Positions 47,288 through 54,947 of a DNA stretch of 64,000 bases are shown here, piece after piece (the stretch's first letter is position 1; each line of letters starts with the position of its first letter). The stretch covers positions 5,518,001 to 5,582,000 of the forward strand of contig NZ_CP030048.1 in the NCBI RefSeq assembly GCF_015291665.1, read 5' to 3'. The notes under the pieces are model-generated. The model made no database searches. It was not told the DNA's origin and worked only from the letters and a program-made list of their open reading frames with translations. The position numbers were made by a program, and so were the translations under genes. Origin of the DNA: Bradyrhizobium sp. CCBAU 53338 (lineage in GTDB: Bacteria > Pseudomonadota > Alphaproteobacteria > Rhizobiales > Xanthobacteraceae).

Positions 47288-47671
47288 TCAGGCTGCGGCG
47301 TCCGTCCCCATCCCGAATGTGACCTGATTGCCGTCGGCATCGACCGCATCGAAGTCGCGCATGCCATAGTCGCGATCCCCCGGCTGGTTGATCAGCCTGG
47401 CGCCCCGCGCCGAGACCTCGTCGTAAAGCCGGTCCACGTCCCGGACGAAGATGCAGAGACCGCCGTGCCCGGGCAATCGCTTCGTCGCCATTGCTGCGAG
47501 CAGATGCAGGGCGACCTCGTCGCGGCACAGGCACGCATAGGACAAGGGCGCGCCATATTCGAACGTGACCTGAAAACCGAGCACGTCACGATAATAGGCA
47601 AGGCTCGCGTCGATGTCGGAGACGACGAAGACGGTCGCGGCGCCAACCATCATCGGATCTTCGTCGGTCAT
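47288..47671 (-). CDS. VOC/glyoxalase-like family protein
   Basis: 127 aa, one VOC domain: 'VFVVSDIDASLAYYRDVLGFQVTFEYG', and 'FVRDVDRLYDEV', 'DYGMRDFDAVDADGNQVTFG' with possible metal Glu/His equivalents missing. Start chosen at the ATG with GGAG 7 bases upstream. Function may be resistance or dioxygenase-like; unknown. Confidence 0.78.
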   Translation of the reverse strand: MTDEDPMMVGAATVFVVSDIDASLAYYRDVLGFQVTFEYGAPLSYACLCRDEVALHLLAAMATKRLPGHGGLCIFVRDVDRLYDEVSARGARLINQPGDRDYGMRDFDAVDADGNQVTFGMGTDAAA

Positions 47672-47937
47672 GGGGTTCTCCATCTGGCAAGCGATCTGGT
47701 TGGCGCAGCCTAGCATGCGCGCCCGACACCTTGCACGGATCGCGCCGCACCGTAAGCTGTCGATCGATCAGAGCGGCGCAGCAGAAGTTTGGCGAGCGTG
47801 GCATCATGGATATCGTCGGCCTGATCGGCTATTACGACCTGGTCTCGATGACGCTGATCACGATGCAGGCGGAATCCCCCCAACGACAGCGTGCCACCGC
47901 TGCCGCCACTGGCGGCGAAATAGAAGCAGCGCCGTTC

Positions 47938-48783
47938 ATGCCGCACGATCCCTTGCTCACGCGCCTCTCATCCGTCTTCGCCGGGGTGCCGGGTATCGCG
48001 GCCATCGTGCTCGGCGGCTCGCGTGCGCGGGGCAGCGCGCATCCGACGTCCGACTACGACATCGGCCTCTATTTCACCGCGACCGCTCCGCTGGATACGG
48101 AACGGCTGCTGGCCGCGGCAAAGGCCGTCGCAGACGACCCGGCGGCCGCTTCGGTGACGCCGATCGGCGAATGGGGACCGTGGATCGTCGGCGGCGCGTG
48201 GCTGTCGGTTGAGGGACACAAGGTCGATCTGCTCTACCGCAACGCTGATGCCGTCGAAGCCGTGATGAAAGCCTGCCGCGCCGGCCAGGTCACGATGGAC
48301 TACCAGCCCGGCCATCCGCATGGCTTCTGCTCGGCGATCTGGATGGGCGAGATCGCCTGTTGCCAGCCGCTGCACGATCCGCAGGCCCTGATCGCCCGGC
48401 TGAAATCGACCGCGCAGCCCTATCCGCGACCACTGCGCGATGCCCTGATCCGGCGCTTTCAATGGGAGGTGCTGTTCGGCATCGAGAACGCCGAGCTTGC
48501 CATCGCGCGCGACGAGCAGACCCACGTCGCCGGATGCATCTACCGGTCGCTGGCCTGCGTCGCGCAGGTCCTGTTCGCGCTGAACGACCGCTATCTCATC
48601 AACGAGAAGGGCGCACTGCCGGAAGCCGCGCGTTTGCCGCTAACGGTTCCGCATCTGGCCGAGAGAAGCAAAGAGGTCTGGCGGCTGATTGGCGACGGCA
48701 CGCTTGCGGCCGCCTGTGAAGCGTTGCGGGACATCGAACGGCAATTGCAGGCGCTGACGCAGTCGCGCGGAACGCTGCTCTAA
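47938..48783 (+). CDS. Nucleotidyltransferase-domain protein (DUF4037-like C-terminus)
   Basis: 281 aa. Pol-beta-type nucleotidyltransferase with 'IVLGGSRARGSAHPTSDYDIGLY' (the G-S and D-x-D region at ~23-45), then a helical domain with 'RRFQWEVLFGIENAEL'. The start at 47938 is uncertain; in-frame starts further upstream (47806) have poor ribosome sites. It might modify a small molecule such as an aminoglycoside, or be a MNT-like protein; no HEPN partner is nearby. Confidence 0.72.
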   Translation: MPHDPLLTRLSSVFAGVPGIAAIVLGGSRARGSAHPTSDYDIGLYFTATAPLDTERLLAAAKAVADDPAAASVTPIGEWGPWIVGGAWLSVEGHKVDLLYRNADAVEAVMKACRAGQVTMDYQPGHPHGFCSAIWMGEIACCQPLHDPQALIARLKSTAQPYPRPLRDALIRRFQWEVLFGIENAELAIARDEQTHVAGCIYRSLACVAQVLFALNDRYLINEKGALPEAARLPLTVPHLAERSKEVWRLIGDGTLAAACEALRDIERQLQALTQSRGTLL

Positions 48784-48787
48784 GCAG

Positions 48788-49423
48788 CTACGCGGTCTTG
48801 TCCACCGAGGATGACGAATCCGCCGGCGGATATTTCGTCACCGGCACCATGAAGGATTTGGTGCCGACCTGGTAGATGACCTTGCCGTTCTGCCCGTCGT
48901 CGGTTGCGATCTGCGACTGCCCGAACATGATGACGTTCTTGTAGACGATGCCGGTACCCTGGCGGGTGATGCCGTCGGTGGTGACGCTGACCTCGGCCTC
49001 GTTGCCGTTGACGGACAGCACGCGAAAGCTCGCGCTCTTGCCGTTGTCGCTGGAATAGCCGCCCCAGCTTCCCATCAGCCGGCTGTCGGAGGCCGGCGGC
49101 GCCTGCTTTGCGAGCGTGGCGGTCTGCTTGCCGGCACCGCCCGCGGAGAACAACAGCACCAGGTTCTTGCCGTCCTTGGTGCCGACCGTGATCGAGCCGA
49201 AGGTGATGAGCGAGCCGCTGACCTGGGCGAAACCGCGCTCGGTGTGTCCGTTGTGGGTGTACTCGACCTGAGCCCGGGCGCCTCTGATGTTCACGACCTT
49301 GAAGCCCACGGGCTGGTTGTTGCCCGCCCAATTGCCTTTCCATTCACCGAGCAGAGCGCTCTGGTGATACATCCGCTCGTTGGCCGGCGAAATCTGGCTG
49401 GTGCTTTGCGTGACGATGGGCAT
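48788..49423 (-). CDS. Hypothetical protein with internal duplication
   Basis: 211 aa. Residues ~25-110 ('LLGEWKGNWAGNNQPV...') and ~113-198 ('LMGSWGGYSSDNGKSA...') are similar in order and pattern, so the protein is an internal duplication of an ~85-residue beta-rich unit. No signal peptide. The start at 49423 gives the shortest sensible N-terminus, with GAG upstream; longer frames lack a family match. Function unknown. Confidence 0.6.
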   Translation of the reverse strand: MPIVTQSTSQISPANERMYHQSALLGEWKGNWAGNNQPVGFKVVNIRGARAQVEYTHNGHTERGFAQVSGSLITFGSITVGTKDGKNLVLLFSAGGAGKQTATLAKQAPPASDSRLMGSWGGYSSDNGKSASFRVLSVNGNEAEVSVTTDGITRQGTGIVYKNVIMFGQSQIATDDGQNGKVIYQVGTKSFMVPVTKYPPADSSSSVDKTA

Positions 49424-49587
49424 GGGCTTGCTCGGTGAACGGCCCCGACGAACTTGCCTGCATTCGAGCACCGGCAAACGGCATCGGAAACATTCGGAAA
49501 CACTCCGACTAGGCCACGCCGCGGTTAACGAGCCGTTAACTTCAGCCACCTCGGCCGGCGAGGAATAGGCCTCGTCAGGCTGAGCCG

Positions 49588-50460
49588 TTAGCGGCCCCAG
49601 CGATCCGACCAGATCTTCTCGCCGATCAGACAGTTCACGCGCGGCTCCTTGTTCTTGTCCGCAACGTGCACCACTGGGGATGTGCGGCCGGCGACCTCCA
49701 TCAGCAGCTTGGTGCGGATCGCCTCCTTGAACTTCTCGCGATCCTTGATTGCGATCACGAAGGAGCCGGGGCCGCCGATGACGCAATCCTCGTAATAGTA
49801 ATCGAGGTTGTCGATATCCATGGTCGAATAGGACGGCTCCTTCACCATGATAGGCAGGCCGTTGATGACGATGCCCTTCTCGAGCGCGAGATCGCGCGCG
49901 ACGGTGACTGGGCCGCCGTTGTTGTTCGGACCGTCGCCGGAGATGTCGATGACGCGGCGAAGCCCGTGATAAGGGTTCTCGTCGAACAGCGGCATCGCGA
50001 ATCCGATCGCGCCTGATATCGAGGTGCGCGAGGCGCGCCGGATCGGCGTCTTCAGGATCTCGGCTGCGACGGCATCCGCCGTCTCGGGTCCGTCGATGAG
50101 GCGCCAGGGGATGATGATCTTCTGGTCACCGGTTGCGGCCCATTCGAAATACGTCACGGCGATCCTGCCGCTGGGGCCGGTCTTCAGCGCTTGCAAGAAC
50201 TCCTTCGACTGGATCGCCTGCGCGTAGCCCTCGCGCTGGATCGCGAGCTCGTCCATGTCCATCGAATAGGACACGTCGACCGCGAGGATCAGTTCGACAT
50301 CGACCGACTGCGCATCGCCGTCTGCCGCCTGCCGCTGCTGTCTTGATGGTTCGAATTGCGGCGGTTCAAATTTGGGACTTGGTGCCGCGATGCTCGCGAC
50401 GTCCCCCCCGGCAAACACGCCGGCCACCAGCACAGCCCCGATCGAGAACAGCAAGCGCAT
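49588..50460 (-). CDS. DUF1194 (von Willebrand factor A-like) secreted protein
   Basis: 290 aa, signal peptide ending near 'GVFAGGDVA'. The vWA-like fold has the metal-site start 'LILAVDVSYSMDMDE' (D-x-S-x-S) and 'VIDISGDGPNNNGG', typical of DUF1194. ATG 50460 has GGGAGA upstream; a longer frame reaches 50520. Probably periplasmic; role unknown. It diverges from the fluoride operon. Confidence 0.85.
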   Translation of the reverse strand: MRLLFSIGAVLVAGVFAGGDVASIAAPSPKFEPPQFEPSRQQRQAADGDAQSVDVELILAVDVSYSMDMDELAIQREGYAQAIQSKEFLQALKTGPSGRIAVTYFEWAATGDQKIIIPWRLIDGPETADAVAAEILKTPIRRASRTSISGAIGFAMPLFDENPYHGLRRVIDISGDGPNNNGGPVTVARDLALEKGIVINGLPIMVKEPSYSTMDIDNLDYYYEDCVIGGPGSFVIAIKDREKFKEAIRTKLLMEVAGRTSPVVHVADKNKEPRVNCLIGEKIWSDRWGR

Positions 50461-50676
50461 CGCAGTCTCCCGTCGTACGGCGCGATGGTGACATGCAAAC
50501 GCCTTGCCGCAAAGCGCCAAGATCGCTCGTGCTTCACATTCCAGTTAGGATTTTCAGCGCAGCGGCGCGAAATCGCCGTCATGTCGCCACGCATGCGCCG
50601 CCACGCATTCGCGACGCGGGACAGCGCGCCTCGCCCACTTGTTCCCCGTCATTTCCATGCTAGTCTGATGACACAG

Positions 50677-50742
50677 ATGGGGATGGAGTCCCCCGACAAC
50701 CGCCCGGCGGTCGAGCGATCGTAGTGGGCTGATGACTCCTGC
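50677..50742 (+). promoter_or_regulatory. Fluoride riboswitch (crcB RNA motif)
   Basis: Matches the crcB-motif aptamer: GGGGAUGGAGU-CCCC, with GGGG (50679-50682) pairing to CCCC (50690-50693); GGAGU (50685-50689) pairing to ACUCC (50735-50739); and CGCCC (50701-50705) facing GGGC (50726-50729), followed by the conserved UGAUGACUCCU. It precedes an operon with two CrcB fluoride channels, which strongly supports the call. Fluoride binding should allow read-through of the terminator downstream. Confidence 0.9.
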
Positions 50743-50786
50743 TAGAGGTGGGGCAATAAGCCCCTGCCTTTGGCGGGAGCATGGAC

Positions 50787-50810
50787 AACCCGCCGATGGC
50801 GGGTTTTTTA
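50787..50810 (+). terminator. Intrinsic terminator of the fluoride riboswitch
   Basis: AACCCGCC (50787-50794), loop GAT, then GGCGGGTT (50798-50805), followed by a run of T. An upstream copy of GGCGGG (50772-50777) can pair with the same CCCGCC (50789-50794), giving an alternative antiterminator. Terminator and antiterminator therefore compete for one segment. Confidence 0.85.
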
Positions 50811-50859
50811 TTGCCTGAAAGCGAAGGCCACGGGATGCCCAGGACGTGAAGACAACGAC

Positions 50860-52062
50860 GTGACGACGATACCGAAAGCTGCACGCGCGAGGCTACCCAG
50901 GGGAATCTGGGTGCTCGGCTTTGTCTCGATGCTGATGGACATCTCCTCGGAGATGATCCATGCGCTGCTGCCGGTCTATCTCGTCACCGTGCTCGGCGCC
51001 TCCACGCTCACCGTCGGGTTCATCGAAGGCATCGCGGAGGCGACTGCCGCGATCACGAAAATCTTTTCCGGCGCATTGTCGGACTGGCTCGGCCGGCGCA
51101 AGCTGCTCGCGGCCTTGGGCTACGGGCTGGCCGCTCTGACGAAGCCGCTGTTTCCGCTCGCGCCCAGCATCGGCTGGCTGGTGGTTGCGCGCTTCATCGA
51201 CCGGGTCGGCAAGGGCATTCGCGGGGCGCCCCGCGATGCGCTGGTCGCCGACATCGCGCCCGCGGGCCTGCGCGGCGCGAGCTTCGGCCTGCGGCAGTCG
51301 CTCGACACGATCGGCGCTTTTGTCGGACCGCTCGTCGCGATCGGCCTGATGTGGTGGACGGCAGATCATTTCGTCGCCGTGTTCTGGGTGGCCGTGGTGC
51401 CGGCGTTCCTGTCCTTTGGCCTCATTACGTTTGCGGTGAAGGAGCCGGACTCGAGCCGCGAGCCGGCGAAGAACCCGCTCAACGCCGCCGCGATGCGGCA
51501 GCTTGGATCCATGTATTGGCGCGTCGTCGCGATCGGCGTCGTGTTCACGCTGGCGCGTTTCAGCGAGGCCTTCCTGATCCTGCGCGCACAGAACATCGGC
51601 CTCAATGCAATGTGGGTGCCGGCGGTGCTGGTGCTGATGAACATCGCCTACGCGCTCTCGGCCTATCCGGCCGGCGTGCTGGCGGACCGGATCAACCGGA
51701 CCGCCCTGCTCGCGCTGGGCCTCGTCGTTCTCGCCGGCGCCGACCTCGTCCTCGCGCTGCTGCCCAATCTCCCCGGCCTCGCCATCGGCGTCGTGCTGTG
51801 GGGCCTGCATATGGGGCTGACGCAAGGCCTGCTCTCGGCGCTCGTCGCCGATACTGCACCGCCAAGCCTGCGCGGCACCGCATTCGGCTATTTCAACCTG
51901 TTCACCGGCCTTGCGATGCTGGCCGCAAGCGTCATCGCCGGCGCGCTGTGGGACGCCTATGGTCCGGTCGGCACGTTCCTTGCCGGGCTAGGCTTCGCAC
52001 TGGCCGCGCTGGTGGGGCTGCTTGCCGCCGGCAAGGGTCTGGCAATGGAGAACAAGTCATGA
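50860..52062 (+). CDS. MFS transporter in fluoride-response operon
   Basis: 400 aa, ~12 helices. It starts at GTG 50860 (AGGACG upstream), after the riboswitch terminator; the longer frame from 50770 would begin inside the riboswitch platform. Phrases 'LSDWLGRRKLL', 'RFIDRVGKGIRGAPRDALVADIAP' resemble a proteobacterial drug/metabolite permease group. It is first in the operon, before two crcB genes and a DUF190 gene, so a role under fluoride stress is inferred. Confidence 0.85.
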   Translation: MTTIPKAARARLPRGIWVLGFVSMLMDISSEMIHALLPVYLVTVLGASTLTVGFIEGIAEATAAITKIFSGALSDWLGRRKLLAALGYGLAALTKPLFPLAPSIGWLVVARFIDRVGKGIRGAPRDALVADIAPAGLRGASFGLRQSLDTIGAFVGPLVAIGLMWWTADHFVAVFWVAVVPAFLSFGLITFAVKEPDSSREPAKNPLNAAAMRQLGSMYWRVVAIGVVFTLARFSEAFLILRAQNIGLNAMWVPAVLVLMNIAYALSAYPAGVLADRINRTALLALGLVVLAGADLVLALLPNLPGLAIGVVLWGLHMGLTQGLLSALVADTAPPSLRGTAFGYFNLFTGLAMLAASVIAGALWDAYGPVGTFLAGLGFALAALVGLLAAGKGLAMENKS

Positions 52063-52078
52063 CGGGGGACTGTTCATC

Positions 52079-52468
52079 GTGCTGAGCGGAGCGATCGCAA
52101 TCATTGTCGGCAGTGTGCTGGGCGGCTGCACCCGCTATTTCGTCTCCGGCGCCATCGCGCGGCGGCTGGGCGAGACCTTTCCCTGGGGCACCATGACCAT
52201 CAACGTCACAGGCGCCTTCCTGATCGGCATTCTTGGCGCGCTGGCGACTCATCCAGGCTCTCTCTTCGCCTCGCCCAGTCCGTGGCTGTTCGCGGTGACC
52301 GGCTTCCTCGGCTGCTACACGACGGTGTCCTCGTTCAGCCTGCAAACGCTGACACTGGCGCGCAGCGGCGAGCCGGTACACGCGCTCGGCAATGTCGTGT
52401 TCTCGGTCGGACTTTGCCTCGCGGCCGTGAGCTGCGGCTTCCTCCTCGCGGACAGCTTTGGAGGCTAG
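52079..52468 (+). CDS. crcB: CrcB/Fluc fluoride channel subunit, first copy
   Basis: 129 aa, four hydrophobic helices. Family phrases: 'GGCTRYFVSGAI', 'FPWGTMTINVTGAFLIG' (Asn of the fluoride path), 'GFLGCYTTVSSFSLQT'. GTG 52079 has GGGGGA upstream. The two adjacent CrcB proteins probably form an asymmetric dimer, as in other tandem crcB pairs. It exports fluoride from the cytoplasm. Confidence 0.93.
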   Translation: MLSGAIAIIVGSVLGGCTRYFVSGAIARRLGETFPWGTMTINVTGAFLIGILGALATHPGSLFASPSPWLFAVTGFLGCYTTVSSFSLQTLTLARSGEPVHALGNVVFSVGLCLAAVSCGFLLADSFGG

Positions 52469-52474
52469 CCGCAG

Positions 52475-52900
52475 ATGAATGCTTCCTCCGCCGACCGCTG
52501 GCGTACCGCGCTGCTCTATGCCTGGGTCTCTGCCGGCAGCATCGTCGGCGGCCTGACACGCTATCTGGTCGGGCTCGCCCTCGATACCGGCCCGGGTTTT
52601 CCCTTCGCGACGTTGTTCATCAACGCCACGGGCTCGCTCATCATCGGCTTCTACGCGACGCTGACCGGCCCGGACGGCCGTGTGCTGGCGCGGCCGGAGC
52701 ATCGGCAGCTCGTCATGACCGGCTTCTGCGGCGGCTACACCACCTTCTCGACCTTCAGCCTGGAGACCTTCCGCCTGTTCCACGGCGGCCTGAAATATAC
52801 CGCACTCGCCTATATCGCGGCGTCCGTCGTCTGCTGGCTGGTGTCGGTATGGGCAGGGCATATGATGGCGAACCGCTACAACCGCTTGAAAAGGAGCTGA
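52475..52900 (+). CDS. crcB: CrcB/Fluc fluoride channel subunit, second copy
   Basis: 141 aa, four helices. Phrases 'GGLTRYLVGLAL', 'FPFATLFINATGSLIIG' and 'GFCGGYTTFSTFSLETF'. It lies 6 bases after the first copy. It keeps the Asn and the TTFS(T)FS track residues, so it should contribute to the pore; the pair is likely heterodimeric. Confidence 0.94.
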   Translation: MNASSADRWRTALLYAWVSAGSIVGGLTRYLVGLALDTGPGFPFATLFINATGSLIIGFYATLTGPDGRVLARPEHRQLVMTGFCGGYTTFSTFSLETFRLFHGGLKYTALAYIAASVVCWLVSVWAGHMMANRYNRLKRS

Positions 52901-52902
52901 CC

Positions 52903-53244
52903 ATGCAAATCCCCAATCAGGCTGTTTCGCTCCGGATCTTCATCGGCGAAAGCGACCATTGCAACGGCAAGCCGCTCTATGAAGCCATCGTGCTGGCGGC
53001 ACGCGAGCGGCACATTGCCGGCGCTACCGTGCTGCGCGGCCCGATGGGGTTCGGCAAGTCGAGCCGGCTGCACACCTCGAAGATCCTGCGCCTCTCGGAA
53101 GACCTGCCGCTCCTGATCGAAATCGTCGACAGCGAGGACAACATCAACGCATTCCTGCCCATCCTGGATGGCATGATGTCTAGCGGCCTGATCACCTTGG
53201 AGAAGGTGCAGGTCCTCCAATATGGTACAAAGACCGCGAGCTGA
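52903..53244 (+). CDS. DUF190 protein (PII-like fold)
   Basis: 113 aa. 'QAVSLRIFIGESDHCNGKPLYEAIV', 'GATVLRGPMGFGKSS', and 'LPLLIEIVDSEDNI' are DUF190 hallmarks; the family has a PII-like fold and often accompanies crcB. Its ATG is 2 bases after the crcB stop, with AAGGAG inside the crcB end, so it is coupled. It may sense a ligand and regulate the channel; not established. Confidence 0.9.
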   Translation: MQIPNQAVSLRIFIGESDHCNGKPLYEAIVLAARERHIAGATVLRGPMGFGKSSRLHTSKILRLSEDLPLLIEIVDSEDNINAFLPILDGMMSSGLITLEKVQVLQYGTKTAS

Positions 53245-53287
53245 TCGCTCCGGCAGGGAACCGAGCCCGCCGTGTCCAGGAGGCGGA

Positions 53288-53593
53288 ATGAACGACACCG
53301 TCACCACGCCGAAAACCAGGACCAAAACCAAGGTCGAGCGGCCGAAGCTGCACAAGGTCATCCTGATCAACGACGACTACACGCCACGTGAGTTCGTGAC
53401 CATGGTGCTCAAGGCAGAATTCCGCATGACCGAGGATCAGGCCTACAAGGTCATGATCACCGCGCACAAGCTCGGCGCCTGCGTCGTTGCCGTCTTCACC
53501 AGGGACGTCGCCGAGACCAAGGCCACCCGCGCCACCGACGCCGGCCGCGCCAAGGGCTATCCGCTGCTGTTCACGACGGAGCCGGAGGAATAG
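53288..53593 (+). CDS. clpS: ATP-dependent Clp protease adaptor, ClpS2 type
   Basis: 101 aa. 'HKVILINDDYTPREFVTMVLKAEF' and 'VMITAHKLGACVVAVFTRDVAETKA' identify ClpS; it delivers N-degron proteins to ClpAP. The C-terminus ('YPLLFTTEPEE') resembles alphaproteobacterial ClpS2, and no clpA follows, unlike ClpS1. ATG 53288 has GGCGGA upstream. It lies just after the fluoride operon, and may be read from it or have its own promoter. Confidence 0.92.
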   Translation: MNDTVTTPKTRTKTKVERPKLHKVILINDDYTPREFVTMVLKAEFRMTEDQAYKVMITAHKLGACVVAVFTRDVAETKATRATDAGRAKGYPLLFTTEPEE

Positions 53594-53678
53594 GCCGCGC
53601 CAGTCCGTCGCGCGCCTTTGCGTCAATTTTACCGATCGGCGCTACCACGGGTTCAATCTCCTGTGTCACGACGGTGCG

Positions 53679-54446
53679 ATGTCAGTCTCACTGCGCAAAC
53701 AAATCGAATTCAAGCCCGCCCGCCACGAGACCTCGTTCGGTCCGTTCAAGCTGCTGCACGTCCTGCCCTGGCTGATCCTGGCGGCTGCGATGCGGGTGAT
53801 CGCGTTCGGCGGCGGCCTCGTGGCGCTGCCGGCCATCATTATTGCGGACATTTCGGTGCTGCTGGCCTTCTTCGCGACCGCGCAGCAATCGATCGAGGCG
53901 GCCGGCGGCCAATCCTCGCTCGGCGAGTTGACATGGGGGGAGCAGTTCAGGCTCTCGTTCTCAATCCTGTGGCGGATCGCGCTGGTGATGGTCGCGGCAG
54001 CAATCAGCGCTGCGGCAGCCGGCTACGAGGAGGCGCATCATCTGATGGCGGGCCTCGACGGCATGGCCTTCGACCAGTTCACCCATCCCGGGCGATTCTG
54101 GAGCGCCGCGATCGCCGCGCTGGTGCTGCTGATGATCGTCCGCGCGGAGCGCGACGACGGCCAGATCGCGTTGTTTGCCGCGATCGGCGAGTTCGCGCGG
54201 CGCGGTCTGTGGCTCGGCGCGGCCGTGATCGCGCTCGGCGTCGTCAACATCGCGCTCGCCTACGGACAGGAAGCGGTACGCATCGCGATCTGGAATTTCT
54301 GGCAGACCTCGCAAGCAAGCGACTTCATCAAGAACCTGATCTATTTCTGCTTCATCTTCAGCTTTGCCATGCTTCGGCTGTGGATCACCGTGACGATCCT
54401 AACGCTCGGCTTGAAGCAGTCATATATCAGCGATGGCCGCAGCTAG
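53679..54446 (+). CDS. Multi-helix membrane protein, unknown
   Basis: 255 aa. Hydrophobic segments near 27-45, 47-70, ~98-115, ~140-155, ~175-195 and ~225-245 suggest about six helices; the N-terminus is basic and cytoplasmic. I recognise no family. ATG 53679 is the first after a clpS-overlapping frame. Its stop overlaps the 3' end of the acetyltransferase gene by 4 bases (convergent). Confidence 0.65.
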   Translation: MSVSLRKQIEFKPARHETSFGPFKLLHVLPWLILAAAMRVIAFGGGLVALPAIIIADISVLLAFFATAQQSIEAAGGQSSLGELTWGEQFRLSFSILWRIALVMVAAAISAAAAGYEEAHHLMAGLDGMAFDQFTHPGRFWSAAIAALVLLMIVRAERDDGQIALFAAIGEFARRGLWLGAAVIALGVVNIALAYGQEAVRIAIWNFWQTSQASDFIKNLIYFCFIFSFAMLRLWITVTILTLGLKQSYISDGRS

Positions 54447-54937
54447 CCCCTGAGGCGCGCCATGATGATCTCGTCGTGATGGATACCGTCGAGGAGGATC
54501 GCCCTTTTCTTGGTGCCCTCCTCGACGAACCCAACCTTGCGATAAAGGGCGGCCGCGACGGTGTTGGTCGCGAACACACCGAGCTCGATGCGGCGGAAGC
54601 CGAATACATCAGCAGCCTGAACGGCATGCTGCAACAGCCTTTCGCCGAAGCCTTGGCCGCGGAAATCCGGAACGAGCCCCATGAAGAGATCGCCGACATG
54701 CGCCGAGACAACGCGGCTGGCCGGCGGAATGTTGCACCATCCGACCACGGCGCCGTCGGCGACGGCGACGATCTGCGGATAGCCACGCTCGACATTGCGC
54801 GCAACGAAAGCGCGCACCTGCTCGATCGGCGGCGCCTCGCTCAGCGCGATGTATTTGCGCTCGCGAGCGACGATGTCTACCGCGGCACGGAAGGCGTCGG
54901 TATCGGCGATTTCGATCTGGCGGAATTCGACGGTCAT
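54443..54937 (-). CDS. GNAT family N-acetyltransferase
   Basis: 164 aa. The acetyl-CoA site 'VPDFRGQGFGERLL' (~93-106) and 'FATNTVAAALYRKVGFVEEG' are classic GNAT motifs A and B. Acetyl acceptor unknown; some relatives modify ribosomal or small-molecule amines. Convergent with the membrane-protein gene; it follows the cyclase gene on the same strand (10 bases). Confidence 0.9.
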   Translation of the reverse strand: MTVEFRQIEIADTDAFRAAVDIVARERKYIALSEAPPIEQVRAFVARNVERGYPQIVAVADGAVVGWCNIPPASRVVSAHVGDLFMGLVPDFRGQGFGERLLQHAVQAADVFGFRRIELGVFATNTVAAALYRKVGFVEEGTKKRAILLDGIHHDEIIMARLRG

Positions 54938-54947
54938 GGATGAGCCT

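Noticed and set aside
47938..48783. MNT-HEPN toxin-antitoxin pair
   Set aside because: The nucleotidyltransferase domain is present, but no adjacent HEPN gene exists and the C-terminal part is DUF4037-like.
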